From positions 1 through 9,417 of the forward strand of contig JAEZED010000080.1 in assembly GCA_023417885.1 (NCBI GenBank): a stretch of 9,417 nucleotides of DNA, read 5' to 3'. The translations under genes were made by a program, and so were the position numbers. Each line of letters opens with the position of its first letter. Within the stretch, counting starts at the first letter, position 1. The notes beneath the pieces are model-generated. The model saw only the letters and a program-made list of their open reading frames with translations. It was not told the DNA's origin and did not search any database. Source of the DNA: Planctomycetota bacterium. Lineage in GTDB: Bacteria > Planctomycetota > Phycisphaerae > Tepidisphaerales > Tepidisphaeraceae. This document shows positions 5,705 through 9,417 of the stretch, piece after piece.

Positions 5705-7132
5705 CTACTTCAGTTCCAGCAGCTTCATCAGGTCGGCGGCGCGGTCGTGCTTGTCGAGCCCCCAGATCCAGTCCGCCACCTGGCGAGCGCGGTGCGTGCC
5801 GATGACGGGCTCCGCCAGCTTGTGGTACTTCTCGAGAAGCCGGTCGTCGGAGAGTCGGTTCTTCACGTGGCCGGGAGCGTCGTCCACGCGCTCGGTCAGC
5901 TCCTGGCCGTCGGTCGTCGTCACGGTGACGATGTTGGCGATGTGATCCGGGTAGAGGGCCGTCATCTCCGGATCCTCCACCACCTTCACCTTGTCCACCG
6001 TCTTGAGCAGTTCCGGATCGGTGAAGCGGCTCCGCTCGAACTGCGCGTCGGTCAGGTCGCCGTCCACCAGCGCCGCCGCCACCATGTAGGCGAGCGAATG
6101 GTCCGCTGTCTCCCGGCTGGTGGGGCGCCACTGCTCGGCGCTGGAGCCGATGATCTCGTAGCTGGCCTTGTGCGTCCGGCAAAGAACCTGCTTCACCTTC
6201 CCGGCCGCGGCGTCCCCGCCGAGCTGCTGGCGAATCTTCAGGATCGCCGCGATCGCCGACTGGCTGTGGTACTCCGCCGGCCAGAACTTGAAGAAGCTGT
6301 GCCGGATCATGTAGTCCTGCTCCTGCTTCTGCGCCTGGGGCGACTTCGCGAATGGGCCGGCGATCTCGTCGAACGAGACGCCGAGCTGCGTCTCGATCCC
6401 CATCTCCCCTTCGAAGATCGGGCTGGGCCCCGTCATCCCCTCGGCGGCGAGGGTGGCGGCGAAGATCCCCTGGCGTGCGGCGTCGGCGAAGGCGACGCCC
6501 TTCCAGTGGGAGAGCTCGCCCGTGCGGCTCTGCCGCAGCAGCGCCCCGCCGACACCGGCGATGTTGAGCGCCTGGCGGGTCTTCTCAGCGTCGAGGCCGA
6601 GCAGCTGGGCCGCCGCCGCCGCGACGGAGAAGGCGCCGTAGGTGGGATGATCCCACCCCTTGGCGCGGATGCTGGCGGCGTCGCACAGGCGAAGCTGCAC
6701 TTCGTATGCCGTGACGATCGCGGTGATGAGGTCGCGGCCGCTCCTGCGGGCAACCTCCGCCATCGCGAGGCAGGCGGTGATGTTGTCGGAGGGGTGGGCC
6801 GGCTCCTTCGAGAGGTAGGTGTCGTTGTAGTCGAAGTAGCGGACGCAAATGCCGTTGGCGAAGGCCGCCCAGTCCGGGGGCGCGGTGAGGTTGGTGCCGA
6901 GGATGGTGGCGCCCCCCTCCTCGATGGGCGCGTATCGCGTCGCAACGCGGCGGGCGATGACGCAGGGCTCCTGCTGGTAAGCGCCCAGGGCCACGCCGAC
7001 GGAGTCGATGACGACGCGCTTGGCTTCGTGGACGACCTCGGGGGGCAGGTGGTCGAACCGGAGGGTGTTGGCGTAGTTCGCCATCCGCTCGGCGAGCGTG
7101 TTCTGCATCTTCTGGGCCGGCTTGGTCGCCAT
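5705..7132 (-). CDS. prpD: MmgE/PrpD family 2-methylcitrate dehydratase
   Basis: PrpD dehydrates 2-methylcitrate to 2-methyl-cis-aconitate without an iron-sulfur cluster. The 475-residue product compares with 483 in E. coli. Matching blocks are RYFDYNDTYLSKEPAHPSDN (98-117; E. coli has RWLDFNDTW...HPSDN), KGWDHPTYGAFS (158-169), FKFWPAEYHSQSAI (281-294), RTHKASYEIIG (319-329), ADHSLAYMVAAALVDGDLT (343-361) and FTDPELLKTVDKVKVVEDP. The start is ATG 7132-7130 with an AGAGGA ribosome-binding match about 9 bases upstream. The same frame stays open far upstream, across the antisense of the synthetase gene, but that part has no PrpD similarity. It is the first gene of the - strand prpD-prpB-prpC cluster and diverges from the acyl-CoA synthetase. 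Family members also include immune-type and other dehydratases, but the operon partners support the methylcitrate role. Confidence 0.93.
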   Translation of the reverse strand: MATKPAQKMQNTLAERMANYANTLRFDHLPPEVVHEAKRVVIDSVGVALGAYQQEPCVIARRVATRYAPIEEGGATILGTNLTAPPDWAAFANGICVRYFDYNDTYLSKEPAHPSDNITACLAMAEVARRSGRDLITAIVTAYEVQLRLCDAASIRAKGWDHPTYGAFSVAAAAAQLLGLDAEKTRQALNIAGVGGALLRQSRTGELSHWKGVAFADAARQGIFAATLAAEGMTGPSPIFEGEMGIETQLGVSFDEIAGPFAKSPQAQKQEQDYMIRHSFFKFWPAEYHSQSAIAAILKIRQQLGGDAAAGKVKQVLCRTHKASYEIIGSSAEQWRPTSRETADHSLAYMVAAALVDGDLTDAQFERSRFTDPELLKTVDKVKVVEDPEMTALYPDHIANIVTVTTTDGQELTERVDDAPGHVKNRLSDDRLLEKYHKLAEPVIGTHRARQVADWIWGLDKHDRAADLMKLLELK

Positions 7133-7173
7133 GGACACTGTTCCTCTTCGTGCTGTCGGTGATGAAACTGAAC

Positions 7174-7197
7174 GGGGTTCCACTATAGTGGACACCC
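7174..7197. promoter_or_regulatory. Operator-like dyad in the prpD/acyl-CoA synthetase divergent spacer
   Basis: A perfect 14-bp palindrome TCCACTATAGTGGA (7179-7192) is flanked, after two unpaired bases on each side, by GGG (7174-7176) and CCC (7195-7197). This gives a 24-bp two-part dyad, the only strong one in the 120-base divergent spacer. Its centre overlaps the -10 element proposed for prpD, a good position for a repressor. GntR-type and other dimeric regulators bind such sites, but no regulator gene is present in the window and none can be named. Confidence 0.5.
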
Positions 7198-7211
7198 GTA
7201 GCCAGCGGCAA
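7182..7211 (-). promoter_or_regulatory. Possible sigma-70 promoter of the prpD operon
   Basis: On the minus strand, TTGCCG (7211-7206; 4 of 6 to TTGACA) is followed by an 18-base spacer and TATAGT (7187-7182; 5 of 6 to TATAAT). Transcription would start near 7175, about 43 bases before the prpD ATG. The same TATAGT can be read on the + strand (7184-7189) because it is palindromic, but no matching -35 is seen there. The -10 lies inside the dyad at 7174-7197, consistent with repression by occlusion. Confidence is limited because -35 and -10 matches are easily found by chance. Confidence 0.4.
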
Positions 7212-7252
7212 AGCGCGATTCCGCGCAGCGGACGCGAGGCAAGGAGATCGAC

Positions 7253-9265
<2,013 letters not shown>

Positions 9266-9392
9266 CAGAAGCTGAAAGCCTCGGCTGCTGCCTCGCGCGG
9301 TACCCGCCGCTGACTTCGGATTTCCTGTAACCACTCCACCCCCGCCTCGCTCTGTTCGGGGCAGGGAGACCCTTGCCATGGTCACGCGGCGT

Positions 9393-9413
9393 GGGGCAGG
9401 GCGCGGGGTTGGG
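9393..9413 (+). other. G-quadruplex-like tract at the window end
   Basis: Four G-runs (9393-9396, 9399-9401, 9405-9408 and 9411-9413) are separated by loops of only 2, 3 and 2 bases, a strong match to the quadruplex pattern. The 9-mer GGGGCAGGG also occurs at 9358-9366. This lies in the 152-base stretch after the synthetase stop (9266-9417). I see no convincing gene or terminator there, apart from an imperfect GGCAGGG/CCCTTGCC hairpin at 9360-9377. The context beyond 9417 is unknown. Confidence 0.4.
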
Positions 9414-9417
9414 TGAC

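Noticed and set aside
5675..7162. 495-codon + strand frame
   Set aside because: It is the antisense of prpD, has low-complexity Arg/Val/Gly-rich composition and shows no motif.
9266..9300. Short stem AGCC-TC-GGCT after the synthetase stop as a terminator
   Set aside because: The stem is only four base pairs and no T-run follows.

Overview
The window is GC-rich bacterial chromosome (third codon positions are mostly G or C) with ordinary housekeeping and central-carbon genes. Nothing in it is eukaryotic, phage-like or plasmid-like. I lean towards a Planctomycetota bacterium, perhaps Phycisphaerae-like. The basis is the FabI sequence style, a tandem pair of bacterial PH-domain membrane proteins, and several short palindromic elements between and at the ends of genes. 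This is an inference from memory of such genomes, not a search result.

Layout from left to right. (1) 2-115 is the C-terminal end of an unidentified + strand gene. It converges on a short, apparently truncated - strand reading frame (157-249) that runs into a perfect palindrome. (2) fabI, enoyl-ACP reductase (268-1065, -). (3) A divergent spacer of about 210 bp with a G-quadruplex-like tract on the fabI strand. (4) A translationally coupled pair of bPH2 (YdbS/YdbT-like) membrane proteins (1278-1793 and 1790-2701, +). The second ends inside a 67-bp element with perfect 16-bp terminal inverted repeats. (5) A lower-GC island holding a small lipoprotein gene that appears to carry a one-base frameshift (2873-3393, +). 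(6) A methylcitrate-cycle cluster on the - strand, in transcription order prpD (7132-5705), prpB (5542-4643) and a prpC/citrate synthase (4584-3436), with repeat-derived spacers between the genes. (7) A divergently transcribed acyl-CoA synthetase (7253-9265, +), separated from prpD by 120 bp containing a strong dyad that overlaps a plausible promoter. (8) A short terminal spacer with a second G-quadruplex-like tract.

How the genes fit together. The synthetase could activate propionate or a related short-chain acid to its CoA ester. PrpC would condense propionyl-CoA with oxaloacetate, PrpD would dehydrate 2-methylcitrate, and PrpB would cleave 2-methylisocitrate to pyruvate and succinate. The hydratase step (an aconitase) and a dedicated regulator are not in the window and must be elsewhere. 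FabI and the PH-domain pair have no visible link to this pathway.

I did not find a new defence, mobile or biosynthetic system. The most interesting features are the palindromic elements that supply the last codons and stop codons of host genes, the prpD/synthetase intergenic dyad, and the unusual acyl-binding motif of the synthetase.
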